A stretch of 64,000 bases of DNA, taken from contig NZ_JAUSXQ010000001.1 in assembly GCF_030816115.1 (NCBI RefSeq), forward strand, positions 4,445,001 to 4,509,000, written 5' to 3'. How positions within the stretch are numbered: the first letter of the stretch is position 1; the number at the start of each line of letters is the position of its first letter. The notes under the pieces were generated by a model that worked only from the letters and a program-made list of their open reading frames with translations, was not told the DNA's origin and made no database searches. The DNA is from Chryseobacterium sp. W4I1. Lineage in GTDB: Bacteria > Bacteroidota > Bacteroidia > Flavobacteriales > Weeksellaceae. Made by a program: the position numbers and the translations under genes. Shown piece after piece: positions 36,939-46,290 of the stretch.

Positions 36939-39593
36939 ATGAAGCTATACTTTAATGTAGGATATAATGCAAAGGCCGGACAGAATCTGCAGCTGCTGAT
37001 TGTAGGTGATGAAGGTGCTGCCGCCCAAACTCATATCCTGTTTTATGCAGATAACGGCCTCTGGAAATGTGAGGTAGATTATTTCTCAAAATCAATTTCC
37101 TATAAATATCAGCTCACAGACGAAAAAGGGAATGTCCTGAGAGAAGAATTTGTCCTGCATCATCTTAATTTCCCCCACAATTACAAGGAGTTTATTATTT
37201 TTGATGAATGGAGTAATAAAAATTTCCCTGAAAATTATTTAAATAATAAGATACTTTATAATAAGCTCAATCAGTTTGTTCCTGAAAAAGCAGTTGTTTT
37301 AAAAAAGCATACGCATTTATTCAGGATTGAAGCCCCGGTCTATAATCCGGACTGGAAAATTGTATTGTTCGGCAATACGTCTTCTTTAGGAAACTGGAAT
37401 TATGCAAACGCAATTCATCTGTCGCAGACTGATTTTGGAATCTGGGAGGCTTCCGTTGAAATTCCTGAAAAGGAGCTTATTCAATATAAATATTGTATTT
37501 ACGATAAAAAAGAGGGACGTGTCATTGATGTTGAGACCGGTGAGAATAGATTTACCTTTGCCAATCCACTTAATGATGTTCTGCAGATTGTTTCCAATCA
37601 CTATTTTAGGTTCAAATCGTACCAGATGTACCATGATGCCGGAGTGGCAGTGCCGGTTTTTTCTTTGAGGAGTGAGAACGGCTTTGGGGTAGGAGAGTTT
37701 TCAGATATTAAAAAGCTGGCTGATTGGACAAGCGAAACAAATCTGGGAATTATCCAGATCCTTCCGATCAATGATACGACTGCTAATTATTCCTGGACAG
37801 ATTCTTATCCTTATGCCGCAGTTTCTGTTTATGCTCTCCATCCGCAGTATATTTCACTGGATAATCTTGATTTTGCTTTACCGGAAGAATTAGTTTCTGA
37901 ATATCATTCTGAAAAGGAAGCACTGAATGCCCTTGATCTGATTGATTATGAAAAAGTAATTGCTAGTAAATGGAAATATTTAAAGGCAGTTTTCAATATT
38001 GAAAAAGAAAAGATTTATAAAGACAGAAATTTCAAAAAATTTATAAAAGACAATGATCACTGGCTGATTCCTTATGCCGTTTTCTGTGTGCTGAGGGATA
38101 AATATAAAACCCCGAATTTCAACGACTGGAAAACCCACAAAAAATATATCGCCGGAAAAATTTCACAGTTTTTTACTGTCAAAAGTAAAGACTATGATGC
38201 TTCCATGCTGCATGCTTGGGTGCAATATCAACTTCATTTGCAGCTGAAAGATGCTGTGGATTATACGCATAGTTTAGGCGTTTCGTTAAAAGGTGATCTT
38301 CCGATCGGGATCTTCCGGTATTCTGTAGAAGCCTGGACAGAACCTGAGCTTTTCGGAATGGATTTCCAGGCGGGTGCACCGCCGGATCAGTTTACGGAAC
38401 TGGGTCAGAACTGGGAATTTCCAACTTACAATTGGGAAGCAATGAAGGCAGATGATTACCAATGGTGGAAGAACAGATTCAAAGCATTGGAGCAGTATTT
38501 TGATGCGATGAGGATTGATCATATTTTAGGGTTTTTCAGAATCTGGAGAATGCCTATCTCTGCTACTCAGGGGATTTTAGGGTATTTTTATCCTGCGGTG
38601 CCTGTCGTTATAGATGAATTTAAAGCAAGACATATCCCATTTGATTTTAAACGTTATTGTACCCCTTTCATTAATGACAGGGTTCTCTGGGAATATTTCG
38701 GGGAAGAAAGTAATAAAGCACTTGAATTTATTAACAATAATAATGATGGTACTTATTCATTTAAAGAAGAATTTGATACCCAGAGAAAACTGACCGATTT
38801 TTTCAAGAAGAACCCAAAAGGTACTATTGAAGAAAAGCTTGTTTCTCTCTGTGCTAATGTTTTGTTTCTGACTGAGGAAAGAAACGGGGAAACGGTATAT
38901 CACCCTAGATTTAGTGTTTACAATACTGATTCTTATAAATATCTTCCTGAATGGGAGCAAAAAGCGATCTATGATCTGTATCACGATTATTTCTTCAGAA
39001 GACAGGATTATCTCTGGTACGAAAAAGCGATGGAAAAGCTGCCTGTTATTCTGAATGCTACAAAAATGCTGATCTGCGGTGAGGATCTGGGAATGGTTCC
39101 TGCCTGTGTACCTGTTGTAATGGATGAGTTGGCTATTATTGCTCTGAAAGTACAGCGTATGCCGTCAGATAATATTCCGTTTTATAATCCTAAAAATGCA
39201 GATTATATGAATGTAGTTACCGCTTCTTCCCATGACAGTTCAACGCTGAGACAATGGTGGAAAGAGGATTCTGCTTTGACACAGAAATATTTTAACCAAC
39301 AGCTGATCCAATATGGAAAAGCGCCTGAAGAAATGGATTCTCATCAGGCAGAGATTATAATGAAACAGCATCTTTATAATGATGCAATGCTGGCAATTTT
39401 CCCAATCCAGGAATTTCTGGCAACTGATCCTGAACTTACCAATCCTGATATGGATAATGAAAGGATCAATAATCCTGCGGTATTTCCTCATTACTGGCGT
39501 TACAGAATGCATCTGAAGCTTGAAGATCTTAAAGAAAAGCAGAACTTCAATGAAAAAATTGCCTATTGGATAAAAGATAGTGGAAGGTTGTAA
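36939..39593 (+). CDS. malQ: 4-alpha-glucanotransferase with N-terminal starch-binding domains
   Basis: 884 residues. Two N-terminal CBM20-like domains (about 1-110 and 125-235; the second has FGNTSSLGNWNYANAI) precede a GH77 catalytic domain. Visible active-site regions are FDAMRIDHILGFFRIWRMP (nucleophile aspartate), CGEDLGMVP (general acid/base glutamate) and ASSHDSSTLRQWW. The enzyme disproportionates malto-oligosaccharides in glycogen or maltose use. No signal peptide. The tandem CBM20 form is the large type known from Bacteroidota and plant DPE2. Confidence 0.94.
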   Translation: MKLYFNVGYNAKAGQNLQLLIVGDEGAAAQTHILFYADNGLWKCEVDYFSKSISYKYQLTDEKGNVLREEFVLHHLNFPHNYKEFIIFDEWSNKNFPENYLNNKILYNKLNQFVPEKAVVLKKHTHLFRIEAPVYNPDWKIVLFGNTSSLGNWNYANAIHLSQTDFGIWEASVEIPEKELIQYKYCIYDKKEGRVIDVETGENRFTFANPLNDVLQIVSNHYFRFKSYQMYHDAGVAVPVFSLRSENGFGVGEFSDIKKLADWTSETNLGIIQILPINDTTANYSWTDSYPYAAVSVYALHPQYISLDNLDFALPEELVSEYHSEKEALNALDLIDYEKVIASKWKYLKAVFNIEKEKIYKDRNFKKFIKDNDHWLIPYAVFCVLRDKYKTPNFNDWKTHKKYIAGKISQFFTVKSKDYDASMLHAWVQYQLHLQLKDAVDYTHSLGVSLKGDLPIGIFRYSVEAWTEPELFGMDFQAGAPPDQFTELGQNWEFPTYNWEAMKADDYQWWKNRFKALEQYFDAMRIDHILGFFRIWRMPISATQGILGYFYPAVPVVIDEFKARHIPFDFKRYCTPFINDRVLWEYFGEESNKALEFINNNNDGTYSFKEEFDTQRKLTDFFKKNPKGTIEEKLVSLCANVLFLTEERNGETVYHPRFSVYNTDSYKYLPEWEQKAIYDLYHDYFFRRQDYLWYEKAMEKLPVILNATKMLICGEDLGMVPACVPVVMDELAIIALKVQRMPSDNIPFYNPKNADYMNVVTASSHDSSTLRQWWKEDSALTQKYFNQQLIQYGKAPEEMDSHQAEIIMKQHLYNDAMLAIFPIQEFLATDPELTNPDMDNERINNPAVFPHYWRYRMHLKLEDLKEKQNFNEKIAYWIKDSGRL

Positions 39594-39630
39594 ATTTAAC
39601 ACTTGATTATCAAACAGTTAACTATAATTT

Positions 39631-39668
39631 AAAAGAAGTTTAATCTTGGGATTTAACTTCTTTTTTTT
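39631..39668 (+). terminator. malQ terminator
   Basis: A 10-bp stem (39631-39640 with 39655-39664) and a T-run. Confidence 0.85.
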
Positions 39669-39732
39669 ATTTATATCCAAAAGATAGAATAGAGATATTC
39701 TACTATACACTAACCAATTAACGACTATAGAG

Positions 39733-40713
39733 ATGAAAAAAATATTTTTGGGATTGGCTCTGGGACTGGCAGTTTTTTCTTCCGCTCAGCAGTATCCAAA
39801 TAACGGATGGGGAGATGACGGATATTATCAGAATAATGGAGGTTACAGTGATGAGGATGACAGAAATTATTTTCCTGATGATTATTATTACAATTATCCT
39901 CAGGACTACTACCCAAGCGATTACTATCAGGGATATTATAATGACTACAGAAACAGTATTACAAATATCAACTGGAATGTATTCTTCAGAGAAAACAGGC
40001 TGAACCGCTGGCAGATAGATCAGGTTTTAAGTCTTAATAACCTGTATGTGAATTTTTCTACATGGGATAATTTCTACAGATATAATCCGGACAGATGGTA
40101 TTATGACAGATTCTATGCATTGGAAAGAATTTTAGGACCAAGAGTGTTTGTTGTTTTCCAGAACAATTATTACCGTGGTGCAAGTCCGATCGTTTATTTC
40201 CAGAATTACAGAAGAAGCTATTATGCACCTAGATATGCAGTAATGCCGAGATATAGAAATGTGAATATCAATGTGTATAGAGTAGACAGATCCAGATTCC
40301 GCAGAATGGATAATCCAACTTTTAATGTGATTAGATCCAGTAACAGATCTGATAGTGGATTCAGAGGACCTGTAAGAGACGGAAGCAATTCCGGAGGTTT
40401 TAGAGGTCAGGCTGGAACCAATGACAGGAGGTCTAACGAGAATTCCGGAGGTTTCCGCAGCGAAAACAGTGGAGTAAGAAACAACGGAGGTTTCAGAGGG
40501 AGTTCTGAAAATAATGGAACAAGAGGCAGTGTTGGAAATAATGGAGGTTTCAGAGGAAATAGTGAAGTGAGAAGAGAAAGTGCTCCGCGAAGAGAAAATA
40601 ATGGAGGTGGATTCAGAGGTAACAATGGAGGTTCCAGATCTGAGAATTCGAATTCTGCCCCACGTAATAACAATGGCGGAGGTTTCAGAAGCAGATTGGC
40701 AAGCAGTAGATAA
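39733..40713 (+). CDS. Secreted protein with Gly/Asn/Arg-rich repetitive C-terminal half
   Basis: 326 residues. Signal peptide (1-18, ending FSSAQ), a Tyr/Asp-rich region (about 20-75), a conserved-looking core (about 76-200, with WNVFFRENRLNRWQIDQVL and two YY/DRWYYDRFY stretches), and from about 205 to the end a low-complexity region with at least eight GGFRG or GGFRS units separated by N, S, E and R. Cores of this kind occur in several small secreted flavobacterial proteins without known function. The tail is strongly basic and probably disordered; RNA, DNA or polysaccharide binding are all possible. It is a single-gene unit. Confidence 0.8.
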   Translation: MKKIFLGLALGLAVFSSAQQYPNNGWGDDGYYQNNGGYSDEDDRNYFPDDYYYNYPQDYYPSDYYQGYYNDYRNSITNINWNVFFRENRLNRWQIDQVLSLNNLYVNFSTWDNFYRYNPDRWYYDRFYALERILGPRVFVVFQNNYYRGASPIVYFQNYRRSYYAPRYAVMPRYRNVNINVYRVDRSRFRRMDNPTFNVIRSSNRSDSGFRGPVRDGSNSGGFRGQAGTNDRRSNENSGGFRSENSGVRNNGGFRGSSENNGTRGSVGNNGGFRGNSEVRRESAPRRENNGGGFRGNNGGSRSENSNSAPRNNNGGGFRSRLASSR

Positions 40714-40743
40714 TAATTTCATATATTATATTTAAGTGGTGTG

Positions 40744-40776
40744 AAGGGCAGATTTTAGGATCTGTCCTTTTTTTGT
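40744..40776 (+). terminator. Terminator of the GGFRG-repeat gene
   Basis: A 10-bp stem (40744-40753 with 40760-40769, one G-T pair) followed by seven or more T. Confidence 0.85.
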
Positions 40777-40893
40777 TTTTAATTTTATTATTTTAATACT
40801 AAAATTTAACATTTTTTATGAATATTATGGTTTAACTTATCTTTTAACTAATAATCAAAGATATGTATAACAATTAATTAAATATTTTTTAAG

Positions 40894-41334
40894 ATGAAAA
40901 AATTAGTATTAGCAATAGCATTTATTGGAATTGGAGGTTTTGCGATGGCGCAACAAACAGTAACAACTCCACAGGACAAACAGGCAAGAAGAGCAGAGAT
41001 GCAGCAAAGACAACAGGAACATATGGATCAGATGCAAAAAGATCTTAACCTGAACCCATCCCAGGTAGCCCAGATAAAAGCACTCCATGAAAAGAGAAAG
41101 TCTGAAATGAAAGCTGACTTTGAAAAAAACAAAGATATGAGACAGGCTAAAATGGAGGATATGAAGGCAAAAAGAGCACAAATGGATGCTGATATGAAGA
41201 AAATCCTGACTCCGGATCAGTATGATAAATGGCAAGCCGACAGAAAAGCTAAAATGGAGCAGAGAAGGACGGCAATGAAAGATAGAAAAATGATGAAAAA
41301 GCCGATGAACACTGCAGCTCCTGAAATGAAATAA
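40894..41334 (+). CDS. Small periplasmic helical protein with LTxxQ-like motifs (Spy/CpxP-like)
   Basis: 146 residues. Signal peptide (1-19, ending FAMAQQ), then an almost wholly helical, Met/Lys/Glu/Gln-rich chain with LNLNPSQVAQIKALHEKRK and ILTPDQYDKWQADRKAKM, two copies of the LTxxQ-type motif of Spy/CpxP chaperones. Very high methionine content in the C-terminal half could bind metal, as suggested for related proteins. Function as a periplasmic chaperone or stress protein is inferred. It stands alone with its own terminator. Confidence 0.75.
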   Translation: MKKLVLAIAFIGIGGFAMAQQTVTTPQDKQARRAEMQQRQQEHMDQMQKDLNLNPSQVAQIKALHEKRKSEMKADFEKNKDMRQAKMEDMKAKRAQMDADMKKILTPDQYDKWQADRKAKMEQRRTAMKDRKMMKKPMNTAAPEMK

Positions 41335-41364
41335 TAGTTCATAATTTTGATTTTTTAATGTAAG

Positions 41365-41393
41365 AAGGACGGGATTCTACCCGTCCTTTTTGT
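41365..41393 (+). terminator. Terminator of the Spy/CpxP-like gene
   Basis: A 9-bp GC-rich stem (41365-41373 with 41380-41388) followed by T residues. Confidence 0.88.
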
Positions 41394-41410
41394 ATTAATT
41401 TTCATTAAAC

Positions 41411-41442
41411 TTTTGATTTAGGGCTTTTATTGCTTATTTTTG
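41411..41442 (+). promoter_or_regulatory. Ferritin promoter, which fixes the start codon
   Basis: TTTTG at 41411-41415 and TATTTTTG at 41435-41442 are 19 nt apart, a very good Bacteroidota promoter. Transcription should begin near 41449, downstream of the in-frame TTG at 41430 and upstream of the ATG at 41460, so the ATG is the real start. Confidence 0.8.
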
Positions 41443-41459
41443 ACTATAAATTTATACTT

Positions 41460-41969
41460 ATGATCAGCGAAAAAATTGCAACGTTAATTAACGAACAGAT
41501 AGCTCACGAACAATATGCCGCCCAATATTATCTTTCAATGTCCGCCTGGTTTTCAGGAAAAGACCTTGATGGAATTGCAAACTACTTCAGAGTACAGAGC
41601 AAAGAGGAATTGATGCATGCAGATAAAATGTTTGATTTTTTAAATGATGTAGGCGGGGAGATTATCATCGGAGAGATTGCAAAACCTCCACATGAGTTTG
41701 AAAATGCAACTGATATTTTCGAAAAAGCACTGGAGCATGAGAAAAAAGTAACAAGAAGCATCTTCAATATTGTGAAAAACGCTAATGATGAGGGAGATTT
41801 TGCAACAACTTCATTTCTTCAATGGTTCATCAACGAACAGGTAGAAGAAGAGGCAAGTGCTTCACAATACGTTACAAAAATCAAAATGGTTTGTGACAAT
41901 CCATCTGCATTATATCTTTTTGATCAGGAGTTATCTCAAAGGGTATTTGTACCAGCTACAAAAGCTTAA
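41460..41969 (+). CDS. ftnA: Non-haem ferritin
   Basis: 169 residues from the ATG at 41460. The four-helix ferritin fold is recognisable by EQIAHEQYAAQYYLSMSAWF, the E-x-x-H of KEELMHADKMFDFLNDVGG and the C-terminal LQWFINEQVEEEASA, which supply the ferroxidase glutamates and histidine. Ferritins store iron as a 24-subunit shell in the cytoplasm. The gene has its own promoter and one of the strongest terminators in the window. No iron-box operator could be made out. Confidence 0.96.
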   Translation: MISEKIATLINEQIAHEQYAAQYYLSMSAWFSGKDLDGIANYFRVQSKEELMHADKMFDFLNDVGGEIIIGEIAKPPHEFENATDIFEKALEHEKKVTRSIFNIVKNANDEGDFATTSFLQWFINEQVEEEASASQYVTKIKMVCDNPSALYLFDQELSQRVFVPATKA

Positions 41970-41983
41970 TATTATATAATAAG

Positions 41984-42026
41984 AAACAGCCCGGGCGTTC
42001 GGAGAACGCCCGGGCTGTTTTGTTTT
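41984..42026. terminator. Strong terminator after ferritin
   Basis: A perfect 17-bp stem (41984-42000 with 42004-42020) with a 3-nt loop, followed by a T-rich stretch. Confidence 0.92.
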
Positions 42027-42048
42027 CACTGAAACGAATGGTAGAGAT

Positions 42049-42208
42049 TGTTAATAACATCTAAAGTTATCCACAGTAATTAACAGGGATTCCGTAGACT
42101 TATGCAGAATACCTATACTTTTATATTGGATTTAGTTATTTGATAATCAGAGTTTTGATTTTCTTTTTTAAGTTATCAACATGAGATTGTGGAAAACTAT
42201 GTGGAAAA
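42049..42208. other. DnaA-box cluster: candidate oriC or DnaA-binding locus
   Basis: Within the convergent intergenic region lie a perfect DnaA box TTATCCACA (42067-42075) and three nonamers with one mismatch: TTATCAACA (42173-42181) and, in the other orientation, TGTGGAAAA at 42188-42196 and 42200-42208. The last two are spaced 12 nt apart. Between the first box and the others is an AT-rich stretch (about 42105-42172). The region is non-coding, bounded by the ferritin terminator and the 3' end of the helicase gene. This arrangement resembles bacterial origins; flanking genes converge on it, which is not what an origin usually shows. Confidence 0.55.
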
Positions 42209-42213
42209 CTAGA

Positions 42214-45200
42214 TTAAAGATAGATGAGCTGCGTCTTTAAAACCTTTCTTCCCAAACTTTCCAGGATATTTTTATACCTTTCGATCTGTTGTTCGTTCTT
42301 TTCAGTCTGTTCTCCCGTTTTAAAATCAACAATAACATAGCCTTCTTTTCCTTTAAGTATACGGTCCGGTCTGAAAATACGGCTTTGGCCTCTCTCAGAG
42401 ATCATAATGTCTTTTTCATTGATCACTTCCCATTTTTCATCAAAGAACTCTGCATATTTTCGAATGATCTGAACCAGGGTTTCCTGAATCTCATTTTTCT
42501 CCTCCAAAGTGATCTGCCCGTTCAGGACATAGCTTTCCAAAACTTTGGCTGTATCTTTCTCGGTATTGATCTTTGACAGCAATTCATGGACGAAAAGCCC
42601 GATTCTTACTTTTTCATTTCGTACCTGATAGTTTTTGGACGGAGTGGCTACCTTTATCGAAGATCTGTTTTCATTGATGTTTTTAAGGTTCTGAATATCC
42701 TTGGTTTTAAATAATGATGTTTTATCCTTAGAATGCTTTTTAAGCATCTCGGGATGTACTTCATACAGGTCGAACTCATCTGCTCCTTCTGTGTTTTTTC
42801 CGTTAAAGAATTCCAGAAGCTCAAGATTATTGGATGTTTTATTCGCTTTCTGAAGATAGAAAAACAGCTGTTCCACAGGGCGTGTCGTAGCTACATATTG
42901 AAGACATAACCTGTCGATGAGATTTTTATAAGAATTCTTTTTATTAAATATCTCAATCTCCTCGTCATAGACTTCCAGATTTTTGCTGAACTGATTAATA
43001 TTGACCGATTTTAATGCATCGTTATTATTCGTGTCAAACCAGTTGGTAAATTCATTGTCCCGGTTTTTATTCATCATGGGGATAAAGACGATAGGGAATT
43101 CCAGCCCTTTAGATTTATGGATCGTCATGATCTGTACTGCGTCAATATTTTCCGATGCCTGGATTGTATAAGCAGAGGCCTCTTCATCCCAGTATTTTAA
43201 AAACTCTTTTGTGCTGGCTCCGGCATTCTGTGTAAAGTTGAAAAGCATTTCAAGGAAATTCAGAAGAAAATCCGTTTCCTTATTCTCTACAGCAAATTCG
43301 TTGATGTAATATTCTACAAAATTGTAAAGGTTAAACCTCGGAAAGTTTTCCTGCTTCAGCTTCAGGGCATATTTGTTCTGAACAAACTGAAGAATCTCCT
43401 CATGTGTTTCTATTTCCAGAATTTCTTTCATTTCAAGCGTAAAATCAGTCATCTGAATTCTTCCCAGTGTATTCAGATAATACATCATCATGATCAGATT
43501 TGCTTTATTTTTAGGATTGATTTCCCATTGCAGGAATTCTACGACGGCTTTTAAAGTATTGGAAAGTTCCAGCGTTAGCCCTTTGTCAGAAATTGTTTTA
43601 ATATTTGTTTCTTCACCACGATAATTCACTTTCAGATTTCCCAGTTTTTGAGAATAGCTGAAAATATCAAAATTACCACGGCATAAGATCGTAATGTCAG
43701 AAAATTTAAAACCATTATCAAGGCTTTCCTGAATATCCTTCCGCATTTTTTCGGAAGTATCATTATAAAAATCTTCATTGGTCAGATTCTCGATCAGGCT
43801 CACTTTTACACGACCATCGATTTGTGATCTTGGGCTTTGCTCGGCATCTTCACCAAAAATATTTCGGTGTTCTTCCTCCAAATCTGTTGCATGGTAACGG
43901 TATAGCTCATTATTGAACTGTACAATATTCTTTGCACTCCGCCAGTTATCCTTCAAAACAAGAAGATCCGCTTCCTTAGGCGAAAATTCCTTCTTATTGA
44001 TAATGTCCAGCATCAGTTTACTTTCCCCACCGCGGAACCTGTATATACTCTGTTTCGGGTCACCTACCAGCGTAAAAGAAGTATATTCTGTAGAGACACT
44101 ATGATCCCGCAGCGGAACAAAATTCTGCCACTGCAGCTCTGAAGTATCTTGAAATTCATCAAAAAAATAATGCTGGAATTGTGAGCCTACCTTCTCATAA
44201 ATAAAAGCTGAAGGTTCATCTTTAAGATTTTCATTGATTAGGATATTAAATTTTGAAAGTAGGACCAGATCATTCTCTTCCTCAATTTTCTTTAATTCAT
44301 CCTGAATATCTTTATTTACCTTCAATGGAAGAAGCGCAGATAGGATTTTTTCTTTCTTTTGCGTTTCAATATATAAAATAATCAGCTGCATCCTGTTGTC
44401 AAGAAGCTGATCCAGAATTTCCAGAATTTCAGGTTCCTTACTTTTCGATTTTGAAGAAGCTCCCTTTCTGTAATTATTTACTACAGACTCTTCCAGTGTT
44501 GTAGGAAAAGGAAACCCCGGTCTTTTCTGATTGTAAAAATCAAGGACTTTAGTGAAAAAACCTCCAATCCCGTTTTTACCCTGAGCAAAATCTTCAATTT
44601 CAATATTTCTGGACTGAAACAGTTCAACAGACCTTTTGGCAATCTCTGCAGACTGTTTTTTATTCTGAACAATCTCTTTTCTGAGTGTATTTTTTATATT
44701 CTCATAATTCGTATCGTCAAAGCTTTTATTGCTTTTCAGGTGTTCATAATGAATATCTTTCACAAACTCCTTTGCTGAATCATAAAGATTTTTATTAAGA
44801 TTGATTCTTTCATTGTTTTCCAGACTGTAATCTACATAATCCATGAAAGAATTAGAAATATTATCATTTTCCCCGATCTGATCAAGCATTTTATCCACAG
44901 CTTCAATCAGAAAAGGCTCTGCATCGATTTCAAGATTAAAATTTTTCGCTAAACCCAGTTCATAAGAAAAGCTTCTTACCAACCTTGAATTGAAGCGGTC
45001 GATAGTTCCGATATTCAGCGTTGAATAATTATGAAGAACATAATCAAGCAGTTTCTTGGAACGATAATGAAGCTCATCAATCGTAATTTTTAAGCCATCA
45101 GCCTCAAATGCCTTTTGGATATTCTTTAGATCACCATTCTCAGCATAGTTATCCGCGGAAAAATTTCCAAGCCAGGACAGAATTCTTTCCTTCATCTCAT

Positions 45201-45354
45201 TGGCTGCTTTATTGGTAAAAGTAAGCGCAAGAATATTCCTGATGGATTGCTGCTGATTAGGGTAGCGGAGACAGATCATCAGAAGCCTCTGGACAAGGGC
45301 ATATGTTTTACCCGAGCCCGCTGAAGCATTGATCACTGTATAAGAATTTTGCAT
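42214..45354 (-). CDS. UvrD-type helicase with C-terminal RecB-family nuclease domain (AddA/RecB-like)
   Basis: 1046 residues. Walker A ASAGSGKT (10-17) is followed by superfamily 1 helicase motifs NILALTFTNKAANEMKERI, FFDEFQDTSELQW, LVGDPKQSIYRFRGG and MTIHKSKGLEFPIVFIP. The last ~180 residues form a PD-(D/E)XK nuclease of the RecB class (GLFVHELLSKI, FRPDRILKGKEGYVIVDFKTG, then QQIERYKNIL). This is the AddA/RecB architecture used in double-strand break repair. In AddAB-type systems a second subunit is usual; no AddB-like gene is in this window. The gene runs toward the DnaA-box cluster. Confidence 0.92.
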   Translation of the reverse strand: MQNSYTVINASAGSGKTYALVQRLLMICLRYPNQQQSIRNILALTFTNKAANEMKERILSWLGNFSADNYAENGDLKNIQKAFEADGLKITIDELHYRSKKLLDYVLHNYSTLNIGTIDRFNSRLVRSFSYELGLAKNFNLEIDAEPFLIEAVDKMLDQIGENDNISNSFMDYVDYSLENNERINLNKNLYDSAKEFVKDIHYEHLKSNKSFDDTNYENIKNTLRKEIVQNKKQSAEIAKRSVELFQSRNIEIEDFAQGKNGIGGFFTKVLDFYNQKRPGFPFPTTLEESVVNNYRKGASSKSKSKEPEILEILDQLLDNRMQLIILYIETQKKEKILSALLPLKVNKDIQDELKKIEEENDLVLLSKFNILINENLKDEPSAFIYEKVGSQFQHYFFDEFQDTSELQWQNFVPLRDHSVSTEYTSFTLVGDPKQSIYRFRGGESKLMLDIINKKEFSPKEADLLVLKDNWRSAKNIVQFNNELYRYHATDLEEEHRNIFGEDAEQSPRSQIDGRVKVSLIENLTNEDFYNDTSEKMRKDIQESLDNGFKFSDITILCRGNFDIFSYSQKLGNLKVNYRGEETNIKTISDKGLTLELSNTLKAVVEFLQWEINPKNKANLIMMMYYLNTLGRIQMTDFTLEMKEILEIETHEEILQFVQNKYALKLKQENFPRFNLYNFVEYYINEFAVENKETDFLLNFLEMLFNFTQNAGASTKEFLKYWDEEASAYTIQASENIDAVQIMTIHKSKGLEFPIVFIPMMNKNRDNEFTNWFDTNNNDALKSVNINQFSKNLEVYDEEIEIFNKKNSYKNLIDRLCLQYVATTRPVEQLFFYLQKANKTSNNLELLEFFNGKNTEGADEFDLYEVHPEMLKKHSKDKTSLFKTKDIQNLKNINENRSSIKVATPSKNYQVRNEKVRIGLFVHELLSKINTEKDTAKVLESYVLNGQITLEEKNEIQETLVQIIRKYAEFFDEKWEVINEKDIMISERGQSRIFRPDRILKGKEGYVIVDFKTGEQTEKNEQQIERYKNILESLGRKVLKTQLIYL

Positions 45355-45486
45355 TGCTGAATTTAGAATTGAGACTGCAAGTTAGCTAAATTTTAAGTGA
45401 AATTTTAACAATTTGGAGCGGTGATTTAACAGTTTGATCCTCAAAAATTAAAAAGAAATCCCAAAACACGTTAACTGTGGTTAAAC

Positions 45487-45519
45487 TTGTGTATTTGTTT
45501 AAAAATAATTTTAGATTTG
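45487..45519 (+). promoter_or_regulatory. Promoter of the CarboxypepD_reg-like triplet
   Basis: TAGATTTG at 45512-45519 matches TAnnTTTG, with TTG at 45487-45489 22 nt upstream. Transcription should start near 45526, leaving about 12 nt to the GTG at 45538 and excluding the more upstream in-frame TTG. Confidence 0.6.
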
Positions 45520-45537
45520 CTCTATAAAAAACTGTCC

Positions 45538-46284
45538 GTGAAACTTAAACTACTCTTTTTCTTAACTACCTTTTTTTTCATTCAGGCCAATGCCCAAAAC
45601 TATATCTTCGGAAAAGTGATTTCTGAAGATAATGCTGAAATTCAGGATGTAGCTGTACTTAATATCAGAACGGATGAAATGGTAGTCACTAACCGGGACG
45701 GACATTTTATGATTTCAGGAAGGGCTGGTGATGAGTTACGTTTTGTAAAGGCCGGTTACGAGCGTATAGGCAAAAAAGTTTCTCAGGAAAATATAGAATC
45801 TCCCATTAATATTACTTTGGCAAGAGCTACCATACTGATTCCTGAAGTAGAAGTCAAGCAGGGAATTACAGGGAATATCAAGATCGATGCAAGAAACCTT
45901 AACAGACCTAAAAAAGTAGAAAAACTGATCAAAGACTTAGATCAATATATTTCCCAAAAATCAGATCCACGGATCCTTGCAGCAAAACCGGGAGAATTCG
46001 TACAACCGAAGGGACAAGGATTCTATATTGGAAAGATAAAGAATAAGTGGGATGATATTGATCTGATCAGCTATCTGCATACAGCATTGAGTGATGAGTA
46101 TTTCATCAATCTTAAAATAGAGAAACCTCAGATAGATCACTTTATAACGTATGTTCTGGCAGGTGGTTTTGAAAGAAAGACTATTCTCAAATATGGGTTC
46201 TGTAGTGATGCAGACCTGTACAGATTCCAAAGGTTTGTACTGACAAGAATTTCCTCTTACCGTGCCCCACAAACTCAAAAATAA
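45538..46284 (+). CDS. CarboxypepD_reg-like domain protein, paralog 1 of 3
   Basis: 248 residues from the GTG at 45538. Signal peptide (1-20, ending IQANAQN), then a CarboxypepD_reg-like beta-sandwich (about 22-105; GKVISEDNAEIQDVAVLNIRTDEMVVTN...GDELRFVKAGYERIGKKV). A linker and a helical C-terminal part (YLHTALSDEYFINLKI...ILKYGFCSDADLYRFQRFV) follow. The beta-sandwich also occurs at the N-terminus of SusC/TonB-dependent receptors, but no receptor follows here. Two related genes lie directly downstream (6 and 15 bp apart). Function unknown; export to the periplasm is predicted. Confidence 0.8.
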   Translation: MKLKLLFFLTTFFFIQANAQNYIFGKVISEDNAEIQDVAVLNIRTDEMVVTNRDGHFMISGRAGDELRFVKAGYERIGKKVSQENIESPINITLARATILIPEVEVKQGITGNIKIDARNLNRPKKVEKLIKDLDQYISQKSDPRILAAKPGEFVQPKGQGFYIGKIKNKWDDIDLISYLHTALSDEYFINLKIEKPQIDHFITYVLAGGFERKTILKYGFCSDADLYRFQRFVLTRISSYRAPQTQK

Positions 46285-46290
46285 ACACCG

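Noticed and set aside
40132..40722. A minus-strand frame of 196 codons opposite the GGFRG-repeat gene
   Set aside because: The serine/threonine-rich peptide is the reverse reading of the repeats; the plus strand has a signal peptide, promoter context and terminator.
41430..41459. Upstream TTG start for ferritin
   Set aside because: It overlaps the -7 promoter box, so it would not be on the transcript.
42049..42208. Calling the DnaA-box region a definite origin of replication
   Set aside because: Flanking gene orientation is opposite to the expectation, and neither skew nor comparative data can be computed here. Kept as a candidate only.
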